From: Candidatus Azobacteroides sp.
GTDB taxonomy: Bacteria; Bacteroidota; Bacteroidia; Bacteroidales; Azobacteroidaceae
Reading direction: 5' to 3'
Length of the DNA stretch: 64,000 nucleotides
NCBI GenBank assembly: GCA_009778655.1
Contig: WRFZ01000178.1
Coordinates: 1 to 64,000, forward strand
The notes under the pieces are model-generated. The model was not told where the DNA came from. It ran no database searches and was given only the letters and a program-made list of their open reading frames with translations. Made by a program: the position numbers and the translations under genes. Positions within the stretch are counted from its first letter, which is position 1, and the number at the start of each line of letters is the position of its first letter. Positions 25,690 to 36,177 of the stretch are shown here, in pieces.

Positions 25690-27384
25690 TTACCAGCCTT
25701 GATTTTGTTTCAGCACATTGTTTGAAAGTATAATCTGGTTATACGGAATCTGCGACAAGCCTTTGGTTGCCTTGACTTTATCCGCGCTAATGATAATTTG
25801 GTCGGGATCGCCGCCGCTCAGCACGTTCACGCCGCTTTCGGCAATCTGAGTTGCGGCATAATCAACGCCTTGACGCAACAAGTCCCAGTAACGCTGTCCT
25901 TCAAAGGCAAATTCCAACATTCTTTCTTTCATAATATTATCTTTCGTAGCCGGAACTTCCCTGTAATTGGAGTTGAGCGTTCCGTTTATAGTATATGCAC
26001 GCTGACGTACCCGATTCAGATAGGTTTGCGCATTAGGACTGCCCAGTTCAGCCGCCATAAGCAGAACGTCGGCATATCGCATAACAATAAAATTCTGATA
26101 CTGAGAATATTGAAAATCACCGTCTCCCAGCCCTACCACGGCATTCACTTCGTTCCATTCGCCTGAAGTTTCGTTTTTGCGCCATTCGCTCATCGGGGTA
26201 TATTTTTTTACCATATAGCCCGTATATTCGCGTTGATCTTCGATACTTATTTTTTCAAAATCCGGTTTGGAAGTAATTCCTTCGCTTGCCAAATTTACTA
26301 TTGAAGCGGTCAAGCGACTATCGCCGTCGCTATATGCGCTTATCATTTTCGGATGGACCGTGCAAGCGCCCCATCCTTGACCGTAAGGTACGGAGATGAA
26401 ATTCCGAATTCCCATCATAACCAACCAACGGTTGCCGTCTAAATCACCGTTGTAATTTTGCGTATAATTGAACTTCTGCGCCAAAACGGTCTCTTTGTTC
26501 CCATCGCCGGCATAGGTGTTGGTTTGCACATAAGCCGAATCCTGCTTTGTCCAGGATGAAGAAGCGGCCGGCCATAAATTTTTGTATTCTTCCACCAGCC
26601 CGTATCCTTGATTTTCGGCTTTCGAGATGAAATCTTCCAATCCCTGCAACACTTCGCTTTTGGTTACGTTTGAAGGTTCTTTTCCGTAATATCCTGTATA
26701 ATAAAGATATACGCGAGCAAGTAACGCTTTGGCGGCATACGGAGTAATGTGTCCGTCGTTAGTTGCCGCCTGCGATTTAGGGAAGGCCGTTTCCGGAATA
26801 TTGGCGGCGGCATATTTCAAATCTTCAAATATGACGTTATACACGTCGTCGGGGTCGGCCTGCTCTCTGTTTTCGTTAACCGGCTCAGTGAAAAGCGGGA
26901 TATTGCCCCAGAGACGTACCATATCGAAATAGCAGAGGGCGCGCAAGGCGCGACATTCGCCGATATACGTTCCATGGATTTCGTCGCTTTTCCAATCTAT
27001 TTGTTCTTCATGCGCCAATAATTCATTACAACGATACACCGCGGCATAATAGTTTTTCCACTCCGTTTCGTAAAGATTCAAGTCGGACGAGGAATAACTG
27101 ATGTCGAAACGGTCTATTACGCGGTAGTTGTATGGGTCGGTCTGCCCTGTGCCGGAAAAACATTCGTCCGCCATCATTTCGGAAGCCAGATAAAAACTGA
27201 CAGACTGATTGGAGGTGGTACATTGCCAGCCGTCGTAGCAGCCGAGCAGCGCACGGTAGGCGTCGTTTTCGGTCTTGTAGAAATTTCCTGTCGTAGAGGT
27301 CGTCTTCGATTCCGTATCCAAAAAACTTTCGGAACAGGCGCTTAAACTCGCGCAAAGTATCAGTATAACAGATATATTTTTCAT
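25690..27384 (-). CDS. SusD/RagB family glycan-binding lipoprotein
   Basis: A 564-residue outer-membrane lipoprotein with lipobox Leu-Ser-Ala-Cys (Cys17). It forms the lid over the SusC channel and binds oligosaccharides. Features of the family: N-terminal FLDTESKTTSTTGNFYKTENDAYRAL, TPR-like helices including ECRALRALCYFDMVRLWGNIPLF, and a C-terminal RMLEFAFEGQRYWDLLRQG. The gene starts 24 bp after susC. The glycan specificity cannot be read from the sequence. Confidence 0.96.
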   Translation of the reverse strand: MKNISVILILCASLSACSESFLDTESKTTSTTGNFYKTENDAYRALLGCYDGWQCTTSNQSVSFYLASEMMADECFSGTGQTDPYNYRVIDRFDISYSSSDLNLYETEWKNYYAAVYRCNELLAHEEQIDWKSDEIHGTYIGECRALRALCYFDMVRLWGNIPLFTEPVNENREQADPDDVYNVIFEDLKYAAANIPETAFPKSQAATNDGHITPYAAKALLARVYLYYTGYYGKEPSNVTKSEVLQGLEDFISKAENQGYGLVEEYKNLWPAASSSWTKQDSAYVQTNTYAGDGNKETVLAQKFNYTQNYNGDLDGNRWLVMMGIRNFISVPYGQGWGACTVHPKMISAYSDGDSRLTASIVNLASEGITSKPDFEKISIEDQREYTGYMVKKYTPMSEWRKNETSGEWNEVNAVVGLGDGDFQYSQYQNFIVMRYADVLLMAAELGSPNAQTYLNRVRQRAYTINGTLNSNYREVPATKDNIMKERMLEFAFEGQRYWDLLRQGVDYAATQIAESGVNVLSGGDPDQIIISADKVKATKGLSQIPYNQIILSNNVLKQNQGW

Positions 27385-27408
27385 ATTTATTTACGTTTTA
27401 AATGATTA

Positions 27409-30400
27409 TTAAAATGAAAGGTTTATTCCGAAAAGTACGGTACGCGGACGCGGATAGTAACCGACGTCTAATCCCGAAACCCAACTGTCCGTTTCCGTGC
27501 CATAGCCGATTTCCGGGTCCATTCCGTCATATTTCGTGAATGTGAAAGCGTTTTGCACTTGCGCATACAGGCGCGCTTTGCCGATTGCCTTGCAGCGGAG
27601 CAGTTTTGCAAAATCGTATCCCAGCGTAATGTTGCTGATGCGCAGAAGATCGCCGTCATGAATATATAAATCCGAGAATTGCCAGTTGATATTTGTTTCC
27701 GTTACACGCGGAATGCGATTGGAAGTGCCTTCGCCTGTCCATCGCGCGAGGAACGATTCGGAATAATTGGCGTATTTGTTGGAGTGGTTGCGGTAGCTCT
27801 GTACAATTTTATTACCAACCATTCCGTAGGCATTCAACGAGAAATCAATACCTTTATAGTCGAAGCCCAGATTGAAACCGCAGGTAAAATCCGGCATACC
27901 GTTTCCCAGATTTGTTTTATCAAGGTCGTTGATGAGGCCGTCGCCGTTTTGGTCAACGTAGATAACATCTCCGGGCTGCGGCGAGGCTTGCAGTATTCCG
28001 TGTTTGCCGTCGCTGTTCCACGAGGCGATTTGTTCTTTATTCTGAAATACTCCGGCAGTCTGATATCCCCAGAAGTAACCGATGGGAAACCCGTTCTGCG
28101 CGCGGTAAAACTCCGGCGTATTGTCGTACAACTGGTTGGTCAATCCGTGAATAATGCCGTCTTCGTTTGGAATATTTCCGACCCTGTTTCTGTTGTAAGC
28201 GCCGTTAATGCCAAGGTTGTACCGGAAATCGCCGATATTGTCGTTCCAATTCAGCGCCAATTCCACGCCTGTATTTTTCACATTCCCGCCGTTGATATAC
28301 GGACCGTCGGTTCCTGCCGTTGCCAAAATGGGAGCCTGTACCAGCCAATCTTTAGTCGTTTTGATGTAAAAATCGAAGTTCATATTGAGGCGGCCTTTAA
28401 GAAATCGCGCGTCCAAGCCCAGATTGGTTTGTTCGGACGTTTCCCATTTGATATTTTCGTTTGCCCAACGACTCGGATAGGCGCCCCAATAGCCCGCTTG
28501 CGCTTCCGCGCCATAAGTAGTTCCGAAGATGTAATGTGTATGGTCGGATTTGATAGGCGCCGTAAACTGGTAATTATCAATATTTGCATTACCTACTTGT
28601 CCCCAACTGGCGCGAATTTTCAGAAAATCCATGTAATCTTTCCAATTTTCCGCAAATTTCTCATTGGTAAGTACCCAGCCGACTGAAACGGAGGGAAAAT
28701 ATCCGAAACGATGTCCGCGTGCAAATTTGGATGAGCCGTCGGAACGAAGGGTTGCATTAGCCAAGTAGGTTTCTTTCCAATTCCATCCGATTCGTCCGAA
28801 ATAAGATACCGAGCGAACTTCGTCGTACGGGTGGCCGCTGGCCGAGAGACCATTGTCTATACCGGTAGCCGTACCATTGTCAATATAAGCGTGTTCCCAA
28901 TCGTCGAAACCCTCTTTGAGGGAGCCGGTTCCGCCACCTAAATAATCGCCGCTGTAACGGTACGATTCCATACCAAGCAGGGCGTTAAAAGTCTGTTCGC
29001 CGAGTTTCAAGTCGTATGAAGCCGTGTTTGTCCACGTCATTCCGAGGCTTGTGTTCATATTTTGTAAAACGATAGTGCGCGTCGTATTATATATATAATT
29101 GGAAAATTGATACAGCGGCGTGAAACTGCGGTATTTCGACGAACCGTAAACAGCGCCGAATACGGTTTTGAATTTCAGATTGGCTATCGGTTGCAGTTCG
29201 GCATAGACGTTGCCTGCAAAGGTGGCATTGTTGTTTTTATTGTTGGTGTTTGTCATCATATAGCCGTAGGGATTTCCGTCGTTATTGTACCAGTCTGAAT
29301 GGGAAGTGTCGTTGAATGGCGAATCATAAATGTTGTTATCGCTGTATATCGGCGATAAGGGAGACGTATTGAAAGCGTCGTGCAAAGTATTGTCGTACTG
29401 ATTGCCGACGCCGATTCCGGTGTTTTTCGCGTATATGAAAGTGATCTGTTCGCCCACTTTCAGAACGTTTTTAAAAACATTCTGTTCGGCATTGGTGCGG
29501 AAATTGTAACGCTCGTAATTGGAAATATTTTTTCCGCCGACAATCCCTTCTTGATTCATATAGCTTAACGACACCGCATAAACGGAAAAAGCAGAGCCGC
29601 CGGTAACTCCAAGCGTATAATTTTCCGTTTGCGCATTGTCTTTGAACATTGCGTCAATCCAGTCGGTGTCAATCAATTTTCCGCTTGCGTCATAGATGCT
29701 GCTATACGAATCCCAGTTAAATGCCGCACCGCCCGAATTGAGCGATTGTTCATCCATCAGCGTTTTATATTCTTCGGCATTCAGCATGTGAGCTTTGCGG
29801 ACTACGTTCTGAACGCCGTAGTAAGCGTCAAAAGTTACATTTGCCTTGCCCTCTTTACCCCGTTTGGTTGTAACCAAAACAACGCCGTTGGCAGCCGACG
29901 CTCCGTAGATAGCGGCTGAAGCGGCGTCTTTGAGAATGTCTATTGATTCGATATCGGCAGGATTTAATGTAGATATATCTCCGCCGACACCGTCAATCAG
30001 ATAAAGCGGTTGTGAATTGCCGACCGTTCCCAGACCGCGAATTGTTACTTTCATATTCGAGCCGGGCTGTCCCGAAGTGGAAATGATTGACACGCCGGGC
30101 GTTTGTCCTTGCATTGCTTGCAAAGGATTCAGCGTATTCAGTTTCACTAAATCGTCGCCTTTCACTTGAACGGTGGCGCCGGTGTTGAGTTTCTTTTTCT
30201 GCACGGCATATCCGATGGCGACCACTTCGTTCAAGACGTTCAATTCCTCTTCGAGCGTGATCTTAAATTCGCGAGTTTGTCCCACGTTCAATGCCTGCGT
30301 TTTATATCCGATGTAGAAAATTTCAACGGTTGCATTCTCTTTTACGTTTAAGGTAAATTGACCGTTGGCATCCGTAACCGTTCCGTTAGAAGTACCTTTT

Positions 30401-30570
30401 TCGGTTACGGATGCTCCGATAAGCGGTTCGCCCGTAACGTCCGAGATTGTACCTGAAATTTCGTGAACCGACTGAGCCGTAAGCCCGACCGCCGATAATA
30501 AGCCGAGGATGAGTATCAGACCTATTTTCCGAAAGTAGTTTTTTGATAACAATTTAGATTTTACATTCAT
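27409..30570 (-). CDS. SusC/RagA family TonB-dependent transporter
   Basis: A 1053-residue outer-membrane importer for oligosaccharides, powered by TonB. It has a signal peptide (about 1-32), a carboxypeptidase-regulatory-like domain (about 37-115, GEPLIGASVTEKGTSNGTVTD), and a plug with the SusC signatures QGQTPGVSI, IRGLGT, LYLIDGV, IDILKDAASAAIYGA and NGVVLVTTKRG. A 22-strand barrel follows, ending in an aromatic residue (GINLSF). It starts 19 bp after the GH31 stop and 24 bp before susD, so all four genes form one operon. Confidence 0.97.
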   Translation of the reverse strand: MNVKSKLLSKNYFRKIGLILILGLLSAVGLTAQSVHEISGTISDVTGEPLIGASVTEKGTSNGTVTDANGQFTLNVKENATVEIFYIGYKTQALNVGQTREFKITLEEELNVLNEVVAIGYAVQKKKLNTGATVQVKGDDLVKLNTLNPLQAMQGQTPGVSIISTSGQPGSNMKVTIRGLGTVGNSQPLYLIDGVGGDISTLNPADIESIDILKDAASAAIYGASAANGVVLVTTKRGKEGKANVTFDAYYGVQNVVRKAHMLNAEEYKTLMDEQSLNSGGAAFNWDSYSSIYDASGKLIDTDWIDAMFKDNAQTENYTLGVTGGSAFSVYAVSLSYMNQEGIVGGKNISNYERYNFRTNAEQNVFKNVLKVGEQITFIYAKNTGIGVGNQYDNTLHDAFNTSPLSPIYSDNNIYDSPFNDTSHSDWYNNDGNPYGYMMTNTNNKNNNATFAGNVYAELQPIANLKFKTVFGAVYGSSKYRSFTPLYQFSNYIYNTTRTIVLQNMNTSLGMTWTNTASYDLKLGEQTFNALLGMESYRYSGDYLGGGTGSLKEGFDDWEHAYIDNGTATGIDNGLSASGHPYDEVRSVSYFGRIGWNWKETYLANATLRSDGSSKFARGHRFGYFPSVSVGWVLTNEKFAENWKDYMDFLKIRASWGQVGNANIDNYQFTAPIKSDHTHYIFGTTYGAEAQAGYWGAYPSRWANENIKWETSEQTNLGLDARFLKGRLNMNFDFYIKTTKDWLVQAPILATAGTDGPYINGGNVKNTGVELALNWNDNIGDFRYNLGINGAYNRNRVGNIPNEDGIIHGLTNQLYDNTPEFYRAQNGFPIGYFWGYQTAGVFQNKEQIASWNSDGKHGILQASPQPGDVIYVDQNGDGLINDLDKTNLGNGMPDFTCGFNLGFDYKGIDFSLNAYGMVGNKIVQSYRNHSNKYANYSESFLARWTGEGTSNRIPRVTETNINWQFSDLYIHDGDLLRISNITLGYDFAKLLRCKAIGKARLYAQVQNAFTFTKYDGMDPEIGYGTETDSWVSGLDVGYYPRPRTVLFGINLSF

Positions 30571-30589
30571 TGTAATTGGATTTTAAATT

Positions 30590-33406
30590 TTATTTTTTTA
30601 TAATCACTTTATTCCCTGTATATTTAATTTTTGATGAATTCGTTTTTTTGTCTTTAGCAATCCATTCCATGGTAAAAGTTCTTTCTTCCGGCATGCCTTG
30701 AAATCGGCCTTTTCGATCGTCAATCGTCAAGTTTCCGGACGCTTCGTCGTATGAAAATCGGATGGTAGAATAGGCGCCTTTTTCGTAATTATAGTTTACG
30801 CCTTCGTCTTCGTAAAGCGTAAATTCGCCGTTAGCGCCGGTATAGACTTTTAAAGTCAGATCGGTTTGCGCCTCTTTGGTTGATTGAATGTCTTTTCCCT
30901 CCGGCAAAATCGAACCTTCTCGGATAAATAACGGGATTCGTTCATAAGGAGCGGGAATTGTCAACGTTTGTCCGCCGGCGATGTATTGATTCGTTTCATA
31001 ATCGTACCAATTCGTTCCGACGGGGAAATAAACCGCTCTGGAAGTTGCCTGATAAGTATAGACCGGACAAACCATCAGCGCGGGACCAAACATGTATTGG
31101 TCGCTTATATTGTGCGTCTTATTATCGGCTGCGAAGTCCATAACCAAAGCCCGCATAATGGTATAATCATTGAAATAAGTCATTCCCGCCAACGAATAAA
31201 TATAAGGCATCAGACGGTAACGAAGTCGGTCGTAATACGCCATGCTTTTGTAGGTCGGAGTTCCTTCGGGCGACAAGTTGTAGATTTCCCGGTAAGGGTA
31301 TTCTCCGTGACTGCGGAACAAAGGACAGAACGCGCCAAACTGAAACCAGCGGGTATTCAACTCGCGCCATTCCTTCAAATCTTCCGACCCCTCTTTGGCT
31401 TGTTGGTAACGTTTTTCCACACAAAATCCGCCGATGTCCATTGTCCAATAGGGAATACCCGACATCGCATAATTTAAGCCGGCAGATATTTGCGCTTTCA
31501 TATCTTCCCAACGGGTACCGATGTCGCCGCTCCATGTTGCCGTAGAATAGCGTTGAAGTCCGGCAAAACCCGAACGGGTAAGCAAAAACACGCGGTCATC
31601 GGGATTTACCGAACGCTGTCCTTCGTATATGCCCTTTGCATTCATCAATGCGTAGGCATTGAAATATTCGGTGGAAGAACCTAAAGCATTGGGATTTGCC
31701 AATTCTTTTCTGTATTGCATGGAGGCATTGGAAAGGATATCCGGTTCGGAAGCGTCCATCCACCATGCGTCTATGCCTTTGGAATAGAGTTTGTCGTTGA
31801 TTTGGTTCCAGAACAATTTACGCGCTCCGTCGCTGTAAGCGTCGTAGAAACCGCCGATGTATCCTTTGCCGATCCAGTCGCGGATACTGTCTTTCACGGC
31901 GCGGTTGTACATCCATCCTTTTTCGTCGAAAGCTTTGTAATTATCTGTGGTATAGTAAAATTTAGGCCATACTGAAATCATGATACGAGCGTTCATCGCA
32001 TGAATACTGTCCACCATTCCTTTCGGATCGGGGAATCGTTCCGCGTCAAATTCATGGCTGCCCCAAGCGTCGGTCGGCCAGTATGACCAGTCTTGTACTA
32101 TGTTATCAATCGGTATATTCCGTTTACGGTATTCTCGCAAGGCATCCACTATTTCATATTGCGTTTTGTAGCGTTGGCGGCTTTGCCAGAACCCCATCGC
32201 CCATTTGGGCATAATCGGGGATTTCCCCGTTATTGTGCGGTAGCCTTTAATTACTTCATCCGGGTTATTGCCGCGAATGAAATAATAATCAATTTGTTCG
32301 CCCATTTCCGACCAAAGCGACAATTTGTTCTGCTCTTCGTTGGGACTGAGGGCTTTCAGTCCGATGTAGGAGACGCCGCCGTCGGGTCTCCAGTCGAGTT
32401 TGATTTTGCGGCGCTCGCCGACTGTCATATATACGGCGTATTTGTAACTGTTCGGATTCCATGCTGTTCGCCATCTTTCGGGAACGATTACCCGGTCGTC
32501 CATATATACAGTGGTATAGCCGGCATAATAAAGTATAAAATGATATTGCCCGGTTTCCGAAGCTTCCAGTTCGCCTTCCCAAATAATACGTGAATGGTCG
32601 AAAGGAAAATCCGCCGGAAATTTTTTTACCGTTTCCAAGTTTTCGTAATCAATCTGTGACTCGGTTCTTTCAACGAATACGTTTTTGGGGTCGGCATTAA
32701 CTAAGTAAGTAGCGGTCAACCCGCCTTCCTTTCCGTTTTTGTCGTAGAGTTTGAATTGGTCTATATTGGCGTAGGAGCGACTGTCGCCGAATTTAGTCAG
32801 CGAATAGTTGTCCCAAAGGATTCCGTAGTTTTTGCTTGACAGCACGAAAGGAACCGATACTTTCGTATTATATTGGTAAAGCTCTTCGTTTTTACCTTTA
32901 TAATTAAATTCGTCGGATTGATGTTGTCCTAATCCGTAAAAAGATTCATCATCGGGAGATTCGAAAACCTGTTGCAGGGAATAGGCTTTTTTACCGTCAA
33001 TTTCAATCGGGGAAAACGATTTTCCGCCGCCTTTGCTTTCGGCAAGAAGAATATTTCCGTTGTTGTCCGAAAAAGATACTTCGCCGGTAACAAGCGAAAC
33101 GACGGCTGTCGTAGTTGCCGTTTTTAACGTTACTTTGTTGTTCTCTTCCGAAATGCTCCATCCCTCCGTTTGGGTTTGTTTATAAACTGTAATCAAACTT
33201 TTCTTTTCGGAAAATTGTTGATTCGGAGTTACCGAAACTCGGATTACATCATCGTTGATTACCTGTAAACGGATTTTCTTTGCCGCATTGCTTTCTTTCG
33301 CCCGTAATGTAACGACGATTCCGTCGCTTTGTTTCTCATACCGATTGCTCCGGCAGCCGGTAAATAAAATTGCGGAGATTATAACCGCAAAAGTAGTGTA
33401 TTTCAT
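30590..33406 (-). CDS. GH31 family glycosidase with PA14 insert, probable alpha-xylosidase
   Basis: A 938-residue lipoprotein (lipobox Phe-Thr-Gly-Cys). After an N-terminal beta-sandwich there is a PA14-like insert at about 255-350 (SETGQYHFILYYAGYTTVYM). The catalytic barrel follows, with nucleophile Asp near 548 in WWMDASEPD and acid/base Asp near 626 in WSGDIGTRW. GH31 enzymes with a PA14 insert include the alpha-xylosidases of xyloglucan utilisation loci, so alpha-xylosidase is the best guess; alpha-glucosidase remains possible. It is first in the operon. On the minus strand a TACTTTTG box (33436-33429) lies 22 bp before the ATG. Confidence 0.93.
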   Translation of the reverse strand: MKYTTFAVIISAILFTGCRSNRYEKQSDGIVVTLRAKESNAAKKIRLQVINDDVIRVSVTPNQQFSEKKSLITVYKQTQTEGWSISEENNKVTLKTATTTAVVSLVTGEVSFSDNNGNILLAESKGGGKSFSPIEIDGKKAYSLQQVFESPDDESFYGLGQHQSDEFNYKGKNEELYQYNTKVSVPFVLSSKNYGILWDNYSLTKFGDSRSYANIDQFKLYDKNGKEGGLTATYLVNADPKNVFVERTESQIDYENLETVKKFPADFPFDHSRIIWEGELEASETGQYHFILYYAGYTTVYMDDRVIVPERWRTAWNPNSYKYAVYMTVGERRKIKLDWRPDGGVSYIGLKALSPNEEQNKLSLWSEMGEQIDYYFIRGNNPDEVIKGYRTITGKSPIMPKWAMGFWQSRQRYKTQYEIVDALREYRKRNIPIDNIVQDWSYWPTDAWGSHEFDAERFPDPKGMVDSIHAMNARIMISVWPKFYYTTDNYKAFDEKGWMYNRAVKDSIRDWIGKGYIGGFYDAYSDGARKLFWNQINDKLYSKGIDAWWMDASEPDILSNASMQYRKELANPNALGSSTEYFNAYALMNAKGIYEGQRSVNPDDRVFLLTRSGFAGLQRYSTATWSGDIGTRWEDMKAQISAGLNYAMSGIPYWTMDIGGFCVEKRYQQAKEGSEDLKEWRELNTRWFQFGAFCPLFRSHGEYPYREIYNLSPEGTPTYKSMAYYDRLRYRLMPYIYSLAGMTYFNDYTIMRALVMDFAADNKTHNISDQYMFGPALMVCPVYTYQATSRAVYFPVGTNWYDYETNQYIAGGQTLTIPAPYERIPLFIREGSILPEGKDIQSTKEAQTDLTLKVYTGANGEFTLYEDEGVNYNYEKGAYSTIRFSYDEASGNLTIDDRKGRFQGMPEERTFTMEWIAKDKKTNSSKIKYTGNKVIIKK

Positions 33407-33428
33407 TCGCTGTATTTTTTACAAATTA

Positions 33429-33436
33429 CAAAAGTA
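33429..33436 (-). promoter_or_regulatory. -7 box of the GH31-susCD operon
   Basis: TACTTTTG on the minus strand, without a good TTTG at -33. A weak -33 is compatible with a promoter that needs activation by the hybrid regulator. Confidence 0.5.
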
Positions 33437-33547
33437 ATTCCGATTGAAAATACAGATGTGATAAAATGTTTCAAAAACGAGGCTGTTTTGATAAAAATTC
33501 GCGTATTAACATTACAGCACGTATCACGAAACATTTAATCATCTCGT

Positions 33548-33958
33548 TCACTGTAAAGTAATATTTATCTCCGTATCTTCTTCAACATTAAACATACAGT
33601 CTTGAAATGTCGGAGGCCCCATATTGACGCGGGCATTATTACTGAATCCGTATTTTTCAACGGGAATGTCGTAAGAACCCGTGTCTAATCGGTTGTTGTC
33701 GTTTTCGTCGTGGAAAAGCGAAACGGCGTATTTTCCCGATGCAACATTGTCAATAACAATCGTTACCTCTTCCCGGCCCGGTTCGACTTTCGCCAATCCG
33801 GAATACAAAGGTTGTTTCAGAAAATTAATCGAATCGTAAACGGCAACTAATACTTTACCGTTTGATTTTTCGATACCGTCCACTACTACAGTGAGTTTGT
33901 TTTGCGCGCAGACCACATTTGCTGCAAGCGCCATCGCTAAAAATAAAATAGTTCGCAT
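33548..33958 (-). CDS. DUF2141 domain secreted protein
   Basis: A 136-residue exported protein. The signal peptide is MRTILFLAMALAANVVCA; an apparent Cys at its end is not a good lipobox. The remainder is one DUF2141 domain: KLTVVVDGIEKSNGKVLVAVYD, FHDENDNNRLDTG and a final beta-strand, resembling an Ig-like or transthyretin-like fold. Function unknown. It follows the TonB-dependent receptor gene by 30 bp on the same strand, so the two are probably co-transcribed. Confidence 0.9.
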   Translation of the reverse strand: MRTILFLAMALAANVVCAQNKLTVVVDGIEKSNGKVLVAVYDSINFLKQPLYSGLAKVEPGREEVTIVIDNVASGKYAVSLFHDENDNNRLDTGSYDIPVEKYGFSNNARVNMGPPTFQDCMFNVEEDTEINITLQ

Positions 33959-33988
33959 GATTGTAAATTTTTTAAATGAATAATTGTA

Positions 33989-36133
33989 TTAAAGTGATTT
34001 TAATTGATTTAAATTTTTCGCTTTACTGAGCGTAATAAAAACGCCAACAAAGACAAAGCGTTCGGAAGACTCTGTAATTGCTCTTCGCAATCCGGGATTA
34101 ATATCCGAATATTCGTATCCGTAAATATTTTTCCGCCCCAATACGTTTATACAACCGAAATGAACGATTATCCATTGTTTCGGAAGATACGACCACGATA
34201 CGTCCAAGCGGCTGTGATAGGGCGTTACGCCTAATTTTTTGTACGGGAAAACCGGACTGTAATGCGGCGAACCGGACGAAATGTACGGACCCGCCGACAG
34301 CATTGATTTTAACGACGCTATCCAATATTTCAGCGTAAGATTGAACGAATTGGCGGCAACCTGCGGCGGAGCGACCGCTTCGGGAAAATAGTCGAATTTT
34401 TTCCGGGTATGGTTGAACGAATAAGTCGCCCAATATTCCAAAGTTTTGAAATTGCTTCTCCAAAACACGTCGGCGCCGTAGCCGTAGCCGTTTCCGGAAT
34501 GGTTAATCGTTTGTTCTTCCGAATACGCGGCAAGATTACGATATTTTTTATAATAAGCGTCCAATTGGAAGGTACCGGTCTTTTTGACATAATTGTATGC
34601 CGCCGAGACTTTACGAACCGAAGCAAAATCAAGATTATCCGTCATTTTCAAGTAATCCATTGACGGTAATTGAAAATAGTCTCCCAACGCCACCGAAAAA
34701 ATATTGCCGACAACGGGCTGATAAGCCAGATACAAACGAGGCGCAATGTTCGCTTTTTTCAGATATGCGGAATATTCTCCGCGCAAACCGACGCTGGCGG
34801 TGAGATTGCCCGACAGAAATATTTTTGTGTCGTTATACACGCTTGCCAGATTGTTTTGTATTTTTCGCCGATAATCGGCGTTCAGCGAATACGTTTCAGT
34901 ATGAGGATTCGTAATCCATTCCGCTCCGGTTCGGTTCGTAACTCGATAGGCTTTATATTGCAACGTCATTTTGTTATGATTCCAAACATTTTCTATAACC
35001 AATTTATCGTCGGGATATTGCACGTCGGTTCCCGAAGTTTTATAAATCTCTATATTGCTTGCCGCCGACAAAGAAAATTGTTTATTGAACGTATGGTAAA
35101 AGTTGATTTGTCCGTACAAATAGGTCTGTGCAAATTTGTTCTTCAATTCCACGCCGTCTATGTTTTTACCCGAATATATGCCGTCGGAATAACTGTCGTT
35201 CAATTGCGCCGTTATTTTGGTCGCCGGTGAAAACTCTTTTGTCAGAAAAATATCGGAAGAAACGGACTGAAACGGCTTTTTCCAATCATATTCCGAACCG
35301 ATCAGTTGGTCGGTCAAAAAAAGATTGCCGTAACTGACATTTGCCCGATAAGCATACGACGGTTTTTTATCAATATGCGTTAAGTCAATAAATACCGACG
35401 AAAGGGAAATGTCGGTTTTCGCTATCATTTCATCTCGTTCTTTGGTATTCAGATTGACAATGCCCGATAGCGCCTGTCCGAACTCTGCATTGAATCCGCC
35501 CGATTGCAACACGATTCCCGAAAACAAGTCGTTTCTGAAACGATTGCGCGTGCCGCTGTTTTTTGAAGACAATGTATAAGGATTCGCCACAATCAAGTCA
35601 TTGATATAAACTTGCGACTCATCGGAATTTCCGCCTTGAATAATCAGCCGTCCGTCGTTGTCGTTGGTTTGCACGCCGGGTAAGACGCGCATACCTCCGA
35701 TAATATCTGCCATAGCCGCCGGATTGGTCACAATATCGAAAGTGGTCATTTGGATGGTTTGCGCCGAATAGTCGCTGAAACGTCCGTTGCGAGGAGTCGA
35801 AACCGTCACACCCCCCAATTGATAAATGCTGTCTAACAAAACGACTTTCAAAAATTTCTGTCCTTTGTTTACCGACACGCTTTTTGTTTTGTAACCGAAA
35901 AGCCGGAAATTCAATCGGCGGTTTTTCAACGTATCGGGATAACTTATCGTAAATTTTCCGTCATTATCGCCGGTTGTTTTCACCCGGCCGTTACTGAAAT
36001 CAATCAGAACTCCGGCCACCGGTCGGTCGTCTTTATCTACAACCGCTCCGTTTAATCGGATTTGCGCCGTCAGATTTAATCCGCATCCGACCCAAACCAA
36101 TAATAAAATACACAGTAAATCTCTTGTTCTCAT
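33989..36133 (-). CDS. TonB-dependent receptor with carboxypeptidase-like domain
   Basis: A 714-residue outer-membrane receptor, not of the SusC class. It has a signal peptide (about 1-23), a carboxypeptidase-regulatory-like domain (25-105), a plug (about 110-225, with IIGGMRVLPGVQTNDNDGRL and IIQGGNSDESQVYIND) and a barrel of about 490 residues. It is shorter than SusC proteins and has no SusD partner. Only a DUF2141 protein follows. Substrate unknown; iron chelates or peptides are options. No canonical promoter is seen immediately upstream, where AT-rich repeats begin. Confidence 0.93.
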   Translation of the reverse strand: MRTRDLLCILLLVWVGCGLNLTAQIRLNGAVVDKDDRPVAGVLIDFSNGRVKTTGDNDGKFTISYPDTLKNRRLNFRLFGYKTKSVSVNKGQKFLKVVLLDSIYQLGGVTVSTPRNGRFSDYSAQTIQMTTFDIVTNPAAMADIIGGMRVLPGVQTNDNDGRLIIQGGNSDESQVYINDLIVANPYTLSSKNSGTRNRFRNDLFSGIVLQSGGFNAEFGQALSGIVNLNTKERDEMIAKTDISLSSVFIDLTHIDKKPSYAYRANVSYGNLFLTDQLIGSEYDWKKPFQSVSSDIFLTKEFSPATKITAQLNDSYSDGIYSGKNIDGVELKNKFAQTYLYGQINFYHTFNKQFSLSAASNIEIYKTSGTDVQYPDDKLVIENVWNHNKMTLQYKAYRVTNRTGAEWITNPHTETYSLNADYRRKIQNNLASVYNDTKIFLSGNLTASVGLRGEYSAYLKKANIAPRLYLAYQPVVGNIFSVALGDYFQLPSMDYLKMTDNLDFASVRKVSAAYNYVKKTGTFQLDAYYKKYRNLAAYSEEQTINHSGNGYGYGADVFWRSNFKTLEYWATYSFNHTRKKFDYFPEAVAPPQVAANSFNLTLKYWIASLKSMLSAGPYISSGSPHYSPVFPYKKLGVTPYHSRLDVSWSYLPKQWIIVHFGCINVLGRKNIYGYEYSDINPGLRRAITESSERFVFVGVFITLSKAKNLNQLKSL

Positions 36134-36177
36134 TTTGTAAATTAGTTTATGTTATAAACCGAAATAGGCAAAAAAAA

